Below are positions 24,586 to 33,977 of a stretch of 64,000 nucleotides of DNA, piece after piece. The translations under genes were made by a program, and so were the position numbers. Positions within the stretch are counted from its first letter, which is position 1. Every line of letters starts with the position of its first letter. The notes under the pieces are model-generated. The model was given only the letters and a program-made list of their open reading frames with translations, made no database searches and was not told the DNA's origin. Origin of the DNA: Dialister hominis (GTDB lineage: Bacteria; Bacillota; Negativicutes; Veillonellales; Dialisteraceae); NCBI RefSeq assembly GCF_007164725.1, contig NZ_AP019697.1, forward strand, positions 1,222,001-1,286,000, in the 5' to 3' direction.

Positions 24586-26374
24586 CTTTGAGCACCGCCA
24601 TGAAAGCTTCCTGAGGGATTTCAACGCTCCCGACCTGCTTCATCCTCTTCTTGCCTTCCTTCTGCTTTTCCAGAAGTTTCTTCTTACGGGAGACGTCGCC
24701 GCCATAGCACTTGGCAAGAACGTCCTTCTTGTATGCCTTGATTGTTTCCCTGGCTACAATCTTGCTTCCAATCGCTGCCTGGATCGGCACTTCAAACTGC
24801 TGACGCGGAATGATTTCCTTCAGTTTCTGAGCCAGAGTCCTGCCTCTCGAAGCTGCATTGCTGCGGTGCACGATAATGGAAAGTGCATCGATCAGTTCAC
24901 CGTTCAGGAGGATATCAAGCTTGACTGCATCTGTCTTTTCGTATCCGCAAAGCTGATAATCAAGAGATGCATATCCCTTTGTGCTCGATTTCAGTTTGTC
25001 AAAGAAGTCGAAGATGATTTCAGAAAGCGGAATTTTATAATGGAGATCGACTCTTGTTTCATCAAGATATTCCATGGTCTGATATACGCCGCGGCGGTTC
25101 TGCACCAGTTCCATGACATTGCCGATCATGTCTGACGGTACCAATATTTCCACTTTGGCAATCGGTTCCTCAATGAAATCAATTTTCGTCATAGGCGGAA
25201 GTTCAGCCGGGTTGTCGACTGGTATCATCGTGCCGTCTGTCTTATGGACATGGTAAATAACAGAAGGCGCTGTTGTAATCAGTTTTAAATTGTATTCACG
25301 TTCGAGTCTTTCCTCGACAACGTCCATATGAAGAAGTCCGAGGAAGCCACAGCGGAAACCGAATCCCAAAGCCTGGGACGTTTCAGGAACGTATTCCAGA
25401 GCTGCATCGTTAAGCTGCAGTTTTTCCAGAGCCACTTTCAAGTTGTCATAATCTTTGCTTTCGATCGGGTACAATCCGCAGAATACCATAGGGAGCGCCT
25501 TGCGGTAGCCTGGAAGGCTTTCCTTGGCTCCATTTTCCTCTGTAGTGATCGTATCGCCGACTTCGCAGTCCTGCACGTTTTTGATGCTTGCTGCCACATA
25601 ACCTACCGAGCCGCAGGAAAGCACGTCACAGGCCTTTGGAAATGGCGAGAAATATCCTACTTCAGTCACTGTATAGACTTTTCCGGAAGCCATCATGCGG
25701 ATATTCATGCCCGGACGGATTTCTCCATCTTTGACACGCACATAGGCGATGGCGCCTTTATAGGAATCAAAAATCGAATCGAAAATCAGACATCTTAAAG
25801 GTTCATTGGAATGATCTTCAGGCGGCGGTACTTGTTCTACAATGCGCTTGAGAACTTCTTCCACGTTCTGTCCTGTTTTAGCGCTGACCGGAATGGCATC
25901 AGACATATCAATCCCGATGATATTTTCCACTTCCTTCTTGACGCGTTCCACGTCTGCACTGGGAAGATCCACCTTATTGATGACAGGAATAATTTCCAGG
26001 TTATGATCAAGAGCCAGATACACATTGGCAAGAGTCTGCGCTTGCACGCCCTGCGTTGCATCGATAATGAGGATCGCTCCTTCGCAGGCTGAAAGGCTTC
26101 TTGATACCTCATAGTTAAAGTCTACATGCCCTGGGGTATCAATCAGGTTCAGTTCATAGGTTTCCCCGTCCTCATACTTGTACATCAAACGGACAGACTG
26201 CTCCTTGATTGTGATGCCTCTTTCCCTCTCCAATTCCATGGTATCAAGGATCTGGGCTTCCATATCTCTTTTTTGGACAGTCCCTGTCAATTCGATCAAG
26301 CGGTCTGCCAGTGTGGACTTCCCGTGGTCAATATGAGCGATAATCGAGAAATTCCTAATGTGTTTTGTATCCAT
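24578..26374 (-). CDS. lepA: Elongation factor 4 (LepA)
   Basis: This ribosome-associated GTPase acts on stalled or mis-translocated ribosomes and in 30S biogenesis. G1 is AHIDHGKST, then DTPGHVDF (G3) and NKVDLPSAD (G4). The LepA-specific C-terminal domain ends [31 protein letters not shown] lies 6 bases before ATG 26374, giving 598 residues, the usual length; an in-frame ATG at 26389 overlaps that ribosome site. It is coupled to hemW by overlap, a pair common in Firmicutes. Confidence 0.97.
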   Translation of the reverse strand: MDTKHIRNFSIIAHIDHGKSTLADRLIELTGTVQKRDMEAQILDTMELERERGITIKEQSVRLMYKYEDGETYELNLIDTPGHVDFNYEVSRSLSACEGAILIIDATQGVQAQTLANVYLALDHNLEIIPVINKVDLPSADVERVKKEVENIIGIDMSDAIPVSAKTGQNVEEVLKRIVEQVPPPEDHSNEPLRCLIFDSIFDSYKGAIAYVRVKDGEIRPGMNIRMMASGKVYTVTEVGYFSPFPKACDVLSCGSVGYVAASIKNVQDCEVGDTITTEENGAKESLPGYRKALPMVFCGLYPIESKDYDNLKVALEKLQLNDAALEYVPETSQALGFGFRCGFLGLLHMDVVEERLEREYNLKLITTAPSVIYHVHKTDGTMIPVDNPAELPPMTKIDFIEEPIAKVEILVPSDMIGNVMELVQNRRGVYQTMEYLDETRVDLHYKIPLSEIIFDFFDKLKSSTKGYASLDYQLCGYEKTDAVKLDILLNGELIDALSIIVHRSNAASRGRTLAQKLKEIIPRQQFEVPIQAAIGSKIVARETIKAYKKDVLAKCYGGDVSRKKKLLEKQKEGKKRMKQVGSVEIPQEAFMAVLKDD

Positions 26375-26443
26375 GCTGTCTCCTGTCAAACTGTATTCTT
26401 TAAAATTTATCTATAGAAATGCACCTGTGCGAAAGTGCGGTAT

Positions 26444-27394
26444 TTATATGGTATTCCCCTGTTTCCTCACTCTGAGGAATGGTGAATGCTTTCCTGTATA
26501 GGCAGGCGCAATGATTGCCATGACAACCATCATGATTCCCAGAGACTGTATCATATCAAAGCTCATCTGGAAGAAGGCCCATGACATCAGGACAGAAGCG
26601 ATAGGCTCAGATGCTGCCGTAATCAGGGCCTGTTCGGGCGAAAGGTACATCAATCCCGTATTATAAAGGAGAAATGCGGCTACTGTCCCGAAGAGGACAA
26701 TCCACATGACACCTACGATTATATCAGGCTCGAAAAAAGCTGCCAAATTCATATCCGGAACAAATGCCCAGGACACAAGGCCGCCCAGAATCATCCCCAC
26801 GCCCAGGATAAATGTACAGTTGATCTTGAGGAAAAGATGCTTCGGATAAATGGACGCAAAGGAATATATAACACCATTCAAGAGCGAGAGCAGTATGCAG
26901 ATGACCGAAACATTCAGTGTCGCCGGATTTCCTCCGGTCACGAGAAGGAATGTGCCAAAGACAGCCAGAAATGTGGTAAACATCTTAGTCTCTGACGGCA
27001 GATGATGCTCCCGGATTGCCTGATAGCAGACAACCATGGCCGGACAACTGTAAAGGATAACTGTTGCAGTAGGCGCATCCCCATAAGCAATTGCTTCAAA
27101 GTACGTATAATGCATGAGCATCAGTCCTACAACTGCATAAATCAGGACATCCAGCCACAAAAGCTTATGCTCATTCATCGCTTTCATGCTGCTTTTGAAT
27201 TTTCCTTCCCAAACGGTCATCCCTAAAAGGATGATTCCTGCCATGATCATTCTGAAAGCTGTCAGTTCCATTGCATTGATGGAACTCTTTTCATAAACAT
27301 TCTGTGCGCCAAGACCGCTTCCTGCCCACATGACACCCGCGGAAACAACCATCATAATTGCCATTGGCGAAGACGAACCAGCTAAGAGCTTCAT
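26444..27394 (-). CDS. EamA/DMT-family transporter, copy 1
   Basis: This drug/metabolite transporter of 316 residues has ten predicted helices in two EamA repeats. The first helix reads VSAGVMWAGSGLGAQNVYEKSSINAMELTAFRMIMAG, and a second-half signature YLSPEQALITAASEPIASVLMSW is typical. GAGGTG sits about 6 bases before ATG 27394; a GTG nine bases upstream would overlap it. It follows a close paralogue (27429-28346) by 34 bases. Members export amino acids or metabolites; the substrate here is unknown. Confidence 0.85.
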   Translation of the reverse strand: MKLLAGSSSPMAIMMVVSAGVMWAGSGLGAQNVYEKSSINAMELTAFRMIMAGIILLGMTVWEGKFKSSMKAMNEHKLLWLDVLIYAVVGLMLMHYTYFEAIAYGDAPTATVILYSCPAMVVCYQAIREHHLPSETKMFTTFLAVFGTFLLVTGGNPATLNVSVICILLSLLNGVIYSFASIYPKHLFLKINCTFILGVGMILGGLVSWAFVPDMNLAAFFEPDIIVGVMWIVLFGTVAAFLLYNTGLMYLSPEQALITAASEPIASVLMSWAFFQMSFDMIQSLGIMMVVMAIIAPAYTGKHSPFLRVRKQGNTI

Positions 27395-27428
27395 TTTTCC
27401 CACCTCAGAAAATCATTCCAACACCACA

Positions 27429-28346
27429 TCATTTATGCTGAAATCCTAACCTTTTCTTTAACATATGCTCAGAACCAGGCGCTGCAATCGCAGCAAGAAT
27501 AAGAATAATGCCAACTGCCTGAAATACATTAAACATTTCACTAAACAGGAAATATGAAGCAATGACCGATATAGCAGGCTCTACGGTAGCCGTTACGGAA
27601 GCCTCTGTCTCAGTAAGACGGCGAAGACCCGCATTATAGCAGGTAAAGGCAACTACGGTTCCGCAAATGACGATCCAGAAGATATCCATGATGATATCCC
27701 TATGGAAAAATGCCCCTATATCGGTAACCGGGTCTGCGGCAAAAGCAGCCGCAGCTCCACAAAACATGCCAATCGATAAAACAAAAGAACCATCGGAAAA
27801 AGCCATCAGGTTTTTAGGATACACAGCGCATACTGCAAAAAATACAGCTGATGCAAGCCCCAGCCAGATGCAGTCAGCAGGAACCATGATCCTGTCAAGA
27901 TTCCCTCCTGTAACCAGAAGGAAAACCCCTCCTATGGCAAGAATGACAGAAGCGGCTTCTGCCGTACCAGGAAGCCTTCCCTTCCTGAAGGATGTCCATA
28001 GGATCACGATGGCAGGACAGGTATATTGTATCACGGTTGCGGCCGCTGCATTCCCGGCTTCTATCGATGCAAAGTATGTCCAGTGCATCAGCATCAGCCC
28101 GATGATCCCATAAAAGGAAAGCTTCGCTAAAAGAAATGGATGGTCCTTCAGGATACGGATGGATTTCACAAAATTGCCTCTGGCAATCGTGAGTGCCATC
28201 ATGATCACGCCCGCACAAAACATGCGGAACACGGTCAGATCCATCGGGGTAAGGCTGCTCCTGGAAAAGAAATCCTGTGCCGCCAGACCACATCCAGCCC
28301 ACATTGCGCCTGCTGTTATTACAAGCAGAACGGCAAAGACATCCAT
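27429..28346 (-). CDS. EamA/DMT-family transporter, copy 2
   Basis: The product (305 residues, about ten helices) is a paralogue of the next gene. Its opening TAGAMWAGCGLAAQDFFSRSSLTPMDLTVFRMFCAG aligns almost residue for residue with copy 1, as does RLTETEASVTATVEPAISVIASYFLF. The two are probably an old tandem duplication and may form one operon. GGAGG lies about 12 bases before ATG 28346. The substrate is unknown. A tRNA-Val terminator lies just upstream. Confidence 0.85.
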   Translation of the reverse strand: MDVFAVLLVITAGAMWAGCGLAAQDFFSRSSLTPMDLTVFRMFCAGVIMMALTIARGNFVKSIRILKDHPFLLAKLSFYGIIGLMLMHWTYFASIEAGNAAAATVIQYTCPAIVILWTSFRKGRLPGTAEAASVILAIGGVFLLVTGGNLDRIMVPADCIWLGLASAVFFAVCAVYPKNLMAFSDGSFVLSIGMFCGAAAAFAADPVTDIGAFFHRDIIMDIFWIVICGTVVAFTCYNAGLRRLTETEASVTATVEPAISVIASYFLFSEMFNVFQAVGIILILAAIAAPGSEHMLKKRLGFQHK

Positions 28347-28382
28347 GGCCTTCCAACGCCTCCAAATTCATAAAATTTATAC

Positions 28383-28407
28383 AGAAAAACCCGCCAAATG
28401 GCGGGTT
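28383..28407 (-). terminator. Terminator of tRNA-Val (GAC)
   Basis: AACCCGCC/GGCGGGTT is an 8-bp stem with a 4-base loop, followed on the minus strand by a T run. It begins 7 bases after the tRNA CCA end. Confidence 0.9.
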
Positions 28408-28413
28408 CTATTT

Positions 28414-28490
28414 TGGTGGGACTATTTGGATTCGAACCAAAGACCTCTTCGATGTCAACGAAGCGCTCTAACCAGCTGAGCTATAACCCC
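28414..28490 (-). tRNA. tRNA-Val (anticodon GAC)
   Basis: A 77-base cloverleaf with encoded CCA. The anticodon loop TTGACAT inside CTTCG/CGAAG gives GAC; the acceptor is GGGGTTA/TAGTCCC with G-U pairs. Confidence 0.95.
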
Positions 28491-28505
28491 AAGTAACGTG
28501 TCATT

Positions 28506-28534
28506 ATTATATATGATGCGTTTGTAAAAAGCAA
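28506..28534 (-). promoter_or_regulatory. Promoter of tRNA-Val (GAC)
   Basis: On the minus strand TTGCTT (28529-28534), 17 bases and TATAAT (28506-28511) lie 15 bases before the tRNA. Confidence 0.8.
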
Positions 28535-28664
28535 CTGAAAAATGACAGATAAAAAGAGATCATTTTACAGTTCTCCAAAAAAGGATTCCGCCCTTTTGCT
28601 GTATTTTCCCAGGCGCCAGTTTCCTGAGTTGTTTATGGCAATCTGCTAAGCAGAGATGAACTTC

Positions 28665-28741
28665 TGGTGGGACTATCTGGGTTCGAACCGGAGACCTCTT
28701 CGATGTGAGCGAAGCGCTCTGACCAACTGAGCTATAGCCCC
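28665..28741 (-). tRNA. tRNA-Val (anticodon CAC)
   Basis: A 77-base cloverleaf with encoded CCA. The anticodon loop CTCACAT inside CTTCG/CGAAG gives CAC. Its anticodon and acceptor arms nearly match the neighbouring tRNA-Val (GAC), which suggests tandem duplication. Confidence 0.95.
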
Positions 28742-28754
28742 TTGAACACGTCAT

Positions 28755-28783
28755 ATTATAGCACCGGTATTTCAGATTGTTAA
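28755..28783 (-). promoter_or_regulatory. Promoter of tRNA-Val (CAC)
   Basis: On the minus strand TTAACA (28778-28783), 17 bases and TATAAT (28755-28760) lie 13 bases before the tRNA. Confidence 0.85.
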
Positions 28784-28814
28784 TATAAATTTCTTTGATG
28801 AAATTCCCCCGCGC

Positions 28815-28850
28815 AAAAGGACTGTGAATGGCATTCCCATTCACAGTCCT
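28815..28850 (-). terminator. Terminator of the miaB-to-lyase operon
   Basis: AGGACTGTGAATG pairs with CATTCACAGTCCT (13 bp, 7-base loop) and is followed on the minus strand by TTTT. It lies about 20 bases after the PLP-lyase stop. Confidence 0.85.
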
Positions 28851-28871
28851 TTATTGCATATCTGTATTTTA

Positions 28872-30128
28872 TTAATCTTCGAGACCGCCTCTGGCAGCGA
28901 GGATCTTCTCTGCAGCGCCCATTACGGCAAGCATGGTGTGTTCAAAAACAAGACCGCCTTGGAAGTACATGATGTACGGAGGTCTTACAGGGCCGTCAGC
29001 TGACATTTCGATTGTAGAGCCCTGGACGAAAGTGCCTGCTGCCATAATGATCGGATCCGTATATCCGGGCATGGGCCCCGGGACAGGAACGGCATCCGAA
29101 TCAACCGGAGACCAGTTCTGCACGGCCTCGGCAAAGCTGCACATATTTTCTTCAGAGCCCAAAGTAATGGCTGTAATAAGGTCAGTCCTTAGATGGCCCG
29201 GTTCAGGAACGACGTCAAAGCCGAGCACCTTGAATACAGCAGCGCAGAATTCGGCGCTCATCATTGCCTGACGCGTAATATGCGGAGCGAGGAAAAGTCC
29301 TTCAAAGAACGGGCGGTAAGAAGCAGCATAGGATCCCATTTCTGCGCCAAGTCCGGGAGCTGTCCAGACGTAGGAGCAAAGCTCGACAAGATCTTCTCTT
29401 CCGCAGATATAAGCACCCGTCGGTGCAAGTCCGCCGCCGGCGTTTTTAATCAATGAACCTGCCGTAATATCAGCGCCAAGCTCGATCGGTTCTTCCTTGC
29501 ATGTAAATTCGCCATAGCAGTTATCGACAAAGCAAATCGCATTTGGATTCTTTGCTTTGACTGTTTCGATGATTTTCCTGATGTCGGATGGGAAAAGCGA
29601 ATCTCTCAGCATGTACCCTCTGGAGCGCTGGATTTCTACAAGTTTTGTATTTTCATCAACAGCATCTGTAATGGCTTCCAGATCGTAAGTGTTGTTCTTA
29701 AGAGGCACTTCCTTATAATGAACGCCCTTGGATTTAAGATTGCCCGGTGCGTTTCCGGAAATCCCGATGACGCTCTGCATCGTGTCATAAGGAGCACCTA
29801 CAGCAGATACCATCGTATCTCCCGGCTCGAGGAGCGCAAGGAGAACGGTAGCAAGCGCATGAGTGCCTGAAACAAACTGCGGACGGACCAGGGCGCTTTC
29901 TGCCTTGAATATATCTTTCCAGATTTCCTCGAGTTCTTCACGGCCCGGATCCCCATAGCCATAGCCATTGGATGGAGCGAAGTGATAAGCAGAGAGGTGG
30001 TGGTTCCTGAATGCTTCCAGAACTTTCTGTGTATTGTATAAGGAAATCTCTTTCATTTCATCAAAAACAGGCGCACAAAGAGCGAGCGCTTCTTCCTGCA
30101 CCTGTTGAAGTTTTTCATTCATTTTCAC
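28872..30128 (-). CDS. PLP-dependent methionine gamma-lyase-like protein (COG4100, 'aluminium resistance' family)
   Basis: This fold-type I PLP enzyme of up to 418 residues is often called methionine gamma-lyase family or aluminium-resistance protein. The likely PLP lysine is in ITAGSLIKNAGGGLAPTGAYI, with FVDNCYGEF supplying the PLP-pairing Asp. Family features are FAPSNGYGYGDPGREELEEIWKDIF and RPQFVSGTHALATVL. The reaction is unproven; C-S lyase activity is inferred. The start is GTG 30128 (AAGGAT 9 bases upstream) or ATG 30122. It lies 4 bases after hfq and ends the operon. Confidence 0.85.
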   Translation of the reverse strand: MKMNEKLQQVQEEALALCAPVFDEMKEISLYNTQKVLEAFRNHHLSAYHFAPSNGYGYGDPGREELEEIWKDIFKAESALVRPQFVSGTHALATVLLALLEPGDTMVSAVGAPYDTMQSVIGISGNAPGNLKSKGVHYKEVPLKNNTYDLEAITDAVDENTKLVEIQRSRGYMLRDSLFPSDIRKIIETVKAKNPNAICFVDNCYGEFTCKEEPIELGADITAGSLIKNAGGGLAPTGAYICGREDLVELCSYVWTAPGLGAEMGSYAASYRPFFEGLFLAPHITRQAMMSAEFCAAVFKVLGFDVVPEPGHLRTDLITAITLGSEENMCSFAEAVQNWSPVDSDAVPVPGPMPGYTDPIIMAAGTFVQGSTIEMSADGPVRPPYIMYFQGGLVFEHTMLAVMGAAEKILAARGGLED

Positions 30129-30132
30129 TCAA

Positions 30133-30321
30133 TCAGATCCTTTGTATTGTAGAAATAGCATGCTTGTAAATCAGCTGCGAACGATTTTCGCTTACAAGAA
30201 GCACGGTAAAGCTGTCAAAGGACTTTACCTTGCCCTTCAGTTGAACTCCATTCATCAAAAAAATGCTGACAGGCGCATTTTCTTTCCTGGCTTCATTTAA
30301 AAATGTATCCTGCAGATTCAT
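30133..30321 (-). CDS. hfq: RNA chaperone Hfq
   Basis: Hfq is a hexameric Sm-like protein that binds small RNAs and mRNAs. This 62-residue version is little more than the Sm core: [41 protein letters not shown] holds Sm1 with the uridine-binding QDTFLN, and YKHAISTI is Sm2 with the YKH motif. It lacks the long C-terminal tail of E. coli Hfq, as is usual in Firmicutes. GGAAGG lies about 5 bases before ATG 30321, and the miaA stop is separated by one base. Longer frames upstream lie within miaA and are spurious. Confidence 0.95.
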   Translation of the reverse strand: MNLQDTFLNEARKENAPVSIFLMNGVQLKGKVKSFDSFTVLLVSENRSQLIYKHAISTIQRI

Positions 30322-30322
30322 T

Positions 30323-31246
30323 TTACCTTCCATCTTCACATTCTCCTCTAAAATATGAAATGACATAATCCGTGATTTCCTTACACCACGTGTCCTGGTT
30401 AAACTCATTTCTCTCATACCAGTGAATATACGGCATTCTCTTATACCATGTAATCTGCCGTTTTGCGAAATGGCGAGTGTTTTTCTGGATGAGAGCTTCT
30501 GCCTCTTCAATAGAGAGCTCGCCTTTTATGCACTGAACCATTTCCCGATAGCCAATGGCCTTCAGTGACTGGGCTGTTTCCGGAATGCCTGAATCCAGAA
30601 GTTCTTGAACTTCATCATATAATCCGTCCTGCATCATATGACAGACTCGCTTATTTATTCTATCATATAAGACCGCTCTGTCCATAGCAATCCCTATAAC
30701 TGGACCATCATAAATGAGAGATTGGCTCTTTTCCGGGGATAAATCCCTGCCTTCTGCATCAATCAGCTCCAGTTTTCTCAGCATTCTCTGCGGATCATCA
30801 GGAATTTCCCTGACGCCTGCTTTCTTAAGTTCTCTTTCAAGGCCTTCTTTCCCATTGGCCAAATAAAAGTCATGCCACTTTTTCCGCTGATCAGACTTAG
30901 GCAGGAAAGAATATCCTTCCAGAAGCGACTGGATATAAAGCCCTGTTCCTCCCACAAGGACAGGAATTCTTCCTTCTTTATTTTCTCTTGTTATGATTTC
31001 TGAAGCTTTCTTCTGAAAATCAGCAGCGGAATAGGGTTCTCTGGGATCGATACAGTCGACAAGATAATGAGGGATTCCCTGCATTTCTTCTTTTGTCACT
31101 TTGGCCGTTCCAATATCCATTTCCTTGTAGACCTGGAATGCATCGCCGGAAGTAATGGAAGACCCCAGCGCTTTTGCAATCTCAATCCCGACCTCTGATT
31201 TACCAGAAGCAGTCGGCCCTAGTATGGTTATAAGCTTTTCCTTCAT
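30323..31246 (-). CDS. miaA: tRNA dimethylallyltransferase
   Basis: MiaA transfers dimethylallyl to A37 of tRNAs reading UNN codons, making i6A. The P-loop [11 protein letters not shown] is at residues 10-20. Next come [17 protein letters not shown], the [10 protein letters not shown] segment, [14 protein letters not shown] and the C-terminal [15 protein letters not shown] motif. The 307-residue length is typical. It overlaps the upstream methyltransferase by 4 bases and precedes hfq. MiaB, which adds the methylthio group to the same base, heads this operon. Confidence 0.95.
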   Translation of the reverse strand: MKEKLITILGPTASGKSEVGIEIAKALGSSITSGDAFQVYKEMDIGTAKVTKEEMQGIPHYLVDCIDPREPYSAADFQKKASEIITRENKEGRIPVLVGGTGLYIQSLLEGYSFLPKSDQRKKWHDFYLANGKEGLERELKKAGVREIPDDPQRMLRKLELIDAEGRDLSPEKSQSLIYDGPVIGIAMDRAVLYDRINKRVCHMMQDGLYDEVQELLDSGIPETAQSLKAIGYREMVQCIKGELSIEEAEALIQKNTRHFAKRQITWYKRMPYIHWYERNEFNQDTWCKEITDYVISYFRGECEDGR

Positions 31247-32025
31247 GATAAATCAATCACCCCGTATGCCGTGGTCTGCCCCTTTTTGGCTTCAATCCTT
31301 GTAAAAAAGTCCTTCTTGAAAAGCAATGAAAACGGGCGCTCCTTGACAATCACACGCGCCCTGGCCGCGCGCATGGCCAGCAGAATCGTCTCGTCATCAA
31401 GCTTGTCATAAGCGGCTGCTTCCCGAAAGCCTGTCATATCATTGACTTTTGCCTGCACAGGATGCCGGAACATAGGATCAAAGTAAACGACATCAAAACT
31501 TTTCTCTGGAATATTTTTCAGATATTCCTTGAAATCAGCATGAATCAAATAGATTCTCCGAACGGCATCCGTCAGCGCAGGGTCTTTATCCTGATAAGAT
31601 TCTATGCCGGCCCTTCCTATTTCATAAAGCGCAGTGCTTTTCTCCAAGGCTGTGACGCTTCCCCTGTCCCCTAAGAACCAGGAAATCGTCGTGGAATCAT
31701 TCGCATGGCCAAAGGTACAGTCAAGGACGCGGCAGGGTCCTTCCTTTGGAAGCAGCCTGCATAAGCGGTCCTCATTCCCCGCAAGAATCTGGCGCGTGCG
31801 GAGGACGGATGTCCCTAAATGAAAATGGTATTCCCCGTCTTTCGTCTTAAACGAAGGAAGGCGCCTGCCATAAATCAGGAAACCTTCTGCCTTGTACTTC
31901 TCTGCCATCTCTTCAAGCTTGTCTTCTCTCTCAAGGTAAGGGATAGCCAAAGCTTTTGCACGCTCTTTTGCCTTTTCTCGGATCAGTCCCGGAGCATCCG
32001 AGATTGTTGTTGCAGCAATCTTCAT
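31243..32025 (-). CDS. Class I SAM-dependent methyltransferase (RsmJ-like)
   Basis: The protein (260 residues) has a Rossmann methyltransferase core with CRVLDCTFGHANDSTTISWFLGDRG as the SAM-binding motif and the downstream acidic ALEKS. The catalytic-type sequence DVVYFDPMFRHPVQ resembles the RsmJ (16S rRNA m2G1516) family, which carries DPMFP. The first 80 residues differ from E. coli RsmJ, so the rRNA target is uncertain. It overlaps both neighbours (mutL and miaA) by 4 bases, within a tRNA-modification and mismatch-repair operon. Confidence 0.8.
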   Translation of the reverse strand: MKIAATTISDAPGLIREKAKERAKALAIPYLEREDKLEEMAEKYKAEGFLIYGRRLPSFKTKDGEYHFHLGTSVLRTRQILAGNEDRLCRLLPKEGPCRVLDCTFGHANDSTTISWFLGDRGSVTALEKSTALYEIGRAGIESYQDKDPALTDAVRRIYLIHADFKEYLKNIPEKSFDVVYFDPMFRHPVQAKVNDMTGFREAAAYDKLDDETILLAMRAARARVIVKERPFSLLFKKDFFTRIEAKKGQTTAYGVIDLS

Positions 32026-33977
32026 GGCCTTTTGAACAGCCTTCCCAGTTCTTCAGGTGTGAATCTTACAATCGTCGGTCTCCCATGCGGACATACAAAC
32101 GGGCGAGACGTGTGGAAGAGATCTGTAATCAGTTCCTTCATCTGGCGGATATTCAAGGGATCTCCCCTCTTGATGGCGCCGCGGCATGCTGCATAGGCCA
32201 TCATGCGGTGGCGGAGCGTTTCAGGTGAAACCATATCTTCATCGTGATAGGCGACTAAAATATCCCTTATGACGCGAAGGAGTTCATCATCTGCAAAATC
32301 CTCCGGCACTCCGGTCACGCGTATGACATCAGGTCCTGCCTGCTCAAATGTAATGCCCAGCTTGAGCAGTTCATTTTCATGATCCTGCAAAATCAGAATA
32401 TCATCCGGCTCCACATGGATCAGATGAGGAATCAGGAGTTTCTGGACAGGAATTCCTTCCGCTCTTTCTGCAAGCTTATCATAACGAACGCGTTCATGCG
32501 CTGCATGCTGGTCAATGATGAAAAGATCCTTCCCATGCTGGCAGAGAATGAAGCAGTCTGCCACCTGTCCTAAAGGGATAACCGTTTCTGCTTCTTCTTT
32601 TTCTGATTCAAATAAGACGCCTTCAGAAATCGTTTTCTGATCTTTCGACTCCTGATGATCTTCCTGATCTTCTCTCTTGAAGAATGGCTTATCCGACAGG
32701 ATTTCACGGCTTCCTACTGATGGCTGGAATGTCTCCCGCATCGTTTCAGAGTTTTTTCCAGTGCCGGAAGATGAAGATCCCTTCTGCTGCTGGCTGTATT
32801 CTTCAAGATGCGCTCTCCATGAATCAGGTACAGAGGGAGTCTTTGCCTCTCCTGTCTCCATAGCAAGCCCGATGTCGTGAAGAGGTTTCTGGTCTTCCAC
32901 TTTCACATTGACCGGATTTACATCCATTTCACCAAGGACCTGATGGCCCGGATCCTTGATCATCTCGCGGGCAATGCTGTCTGCATCCGACTGGGATGTG
33001 AGCGTCCTTAAAACGGCATGGTAGACCGTGCGGAATGCCATCTGTTCATCAGAAAACTTGATTTCCCTTTTCTGAGGATGCACATTGACATCGATGCTTT
33101 CCGGCGGCACATCAAAAGAAAGGACAAGAAGCGGATAGCCATTCTTTGGAAGAAGTGAATGGTATGCATTGTCCACGGCTTTTGAAATGACAGAACTTTC
33201 AATAACTCTCCGATTGATGATCAGCGTCTGGAACTGGCGGCTGCTCTTTAAGAGCGATGGTTTCGAAATCAGTCCGTTAAGGAAGATATTTTCCCCTTCT
33301 TCTTTGACTTCAAGCATTTCACCGGCTGTCTTTACACCGTATAAAGCAGAGACAACGTCTAGAAGTCTTCCGTTGCCCGGTGTTTCAATGACGACTCTTC
33401 CATTATTGATCAGGCGGAAAGCAACATCTGGATTGGCAAGGGCCAGTTTTCCCACCATCGTATTGATTCTAGCCGATTCCGTTCTTTCTGATTTCAGGAA
33501 TTTCTTCCTCGCCGGAACGTTATAGAAAAGCTCCCTGACCTCAACCGTTGTGCCGGCTGGCGTTCCGGCGGCATGCACATCTTCAACAACGCCGCCCTTG
33601 ATATCAATGACCGTTCCTTCAACATCTTCCGGTCTTCTTGTCGTGATGGATGATCTTGAAACGGACATAATGCTTGGAAGCGCTTCCCCGCGGAATCCCA
33701 GGGAGGCAATGTGATAAATGTTATCCACATTGGAAATTTTGCTTGTGGCGTGGCGGATAATGGACATCTTGGCATCTTCTGCAGTCATTCCAGAGCCGTT
33801 ATCCGTCACACGGATGTAAGTCATACCGCCGTCTGCAATTTCTATTTCCACTTCATGAGCGCCTGCATCGACAGAATTTTCCACCAGCTCTTTGACGACA
33901 TTGACCGGACGCTCGACGACTTCTCCTGCAGCAATCTGATTCGCCGTAACTTCATCAAGAACATGAATTAATCCCAT
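32022..33977 (-). CDS. mutL: DNA mismatch repair protein MutL
   Basis: MutL couples MutS mismatch recognition to strand excision. The GHKL ATPase half has VKELVENSVDAGA, VTDNGSGM, RHATSKISNVDNI and GFRGEALPSI in the first 100 residues. The C-terminal dimerisation/endonuclease half contains DQHAAHERVRYDKL and ACRGAIKRGDPL, and ends with CPHGRPTIVRF. The DQHAAHERxxY motif suggests intrinsic endonuclease activity, usual in bacteria without MutH. It is 651 residues with a Ser/Glu-rich linker at about 390-480. AAAGGAG precedes ATG 33977, which overlaps the mutS stop by one base. Confidence 0.97.
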   Translation of the reverse strand: MGLIHVLDEVTANQIAAGEVVERPVNVVKELVENSVDAGAHEVEIEIADGGMTYIRVTDNGSGMTAEDAKMSIIRHATSKISNVDNIYHIASLGFRGEALPSIMSVSRSSITTRRPEDVEGTVIDIKGGVVEDVHAAGTPAGTTVEVRELFYNVPARKKFLKSERTESARINTMVGKLALANPDVAFRLINNGRVVIETPGNGRLLDVVSALYGVKTAGEMLEVKEEGENIFLNGLISKPSLLKSSRQFQTLIINRRVIESSVISKAVDNAYHSLLPKNGYPLLVLSFDVPPESIDVNVHPQKREIKFSDEQMAFRTVYHAVLRTLTSQSDADSIAREMIKDPGHQVLGEMDVNPVNVKVEDQKPLHDIGLAMETGEAKTPSVPDSWRAHLEEYSQQQKGSSSSGTGKNSETMRETFQPSVGSREILSDKPFFKREDQEDHQESKDQKTISEGVLFESEKEEAETVIPLGQVADCFILCQHGKDLFIIDQHAAHERVRYDKLAERAEGIPVQKLLIPHLIHVEPDDILILQDHENELLKLGITFEQAGPDVIRVTGVPEDFADDELLRVIRDILVAYHDEDMVSPETLRHRMMAYAACRGAIKRGDPLNIRQMKELITDLFHTSRPFVCPHGRPTIVRFTPEELGRLFKRP

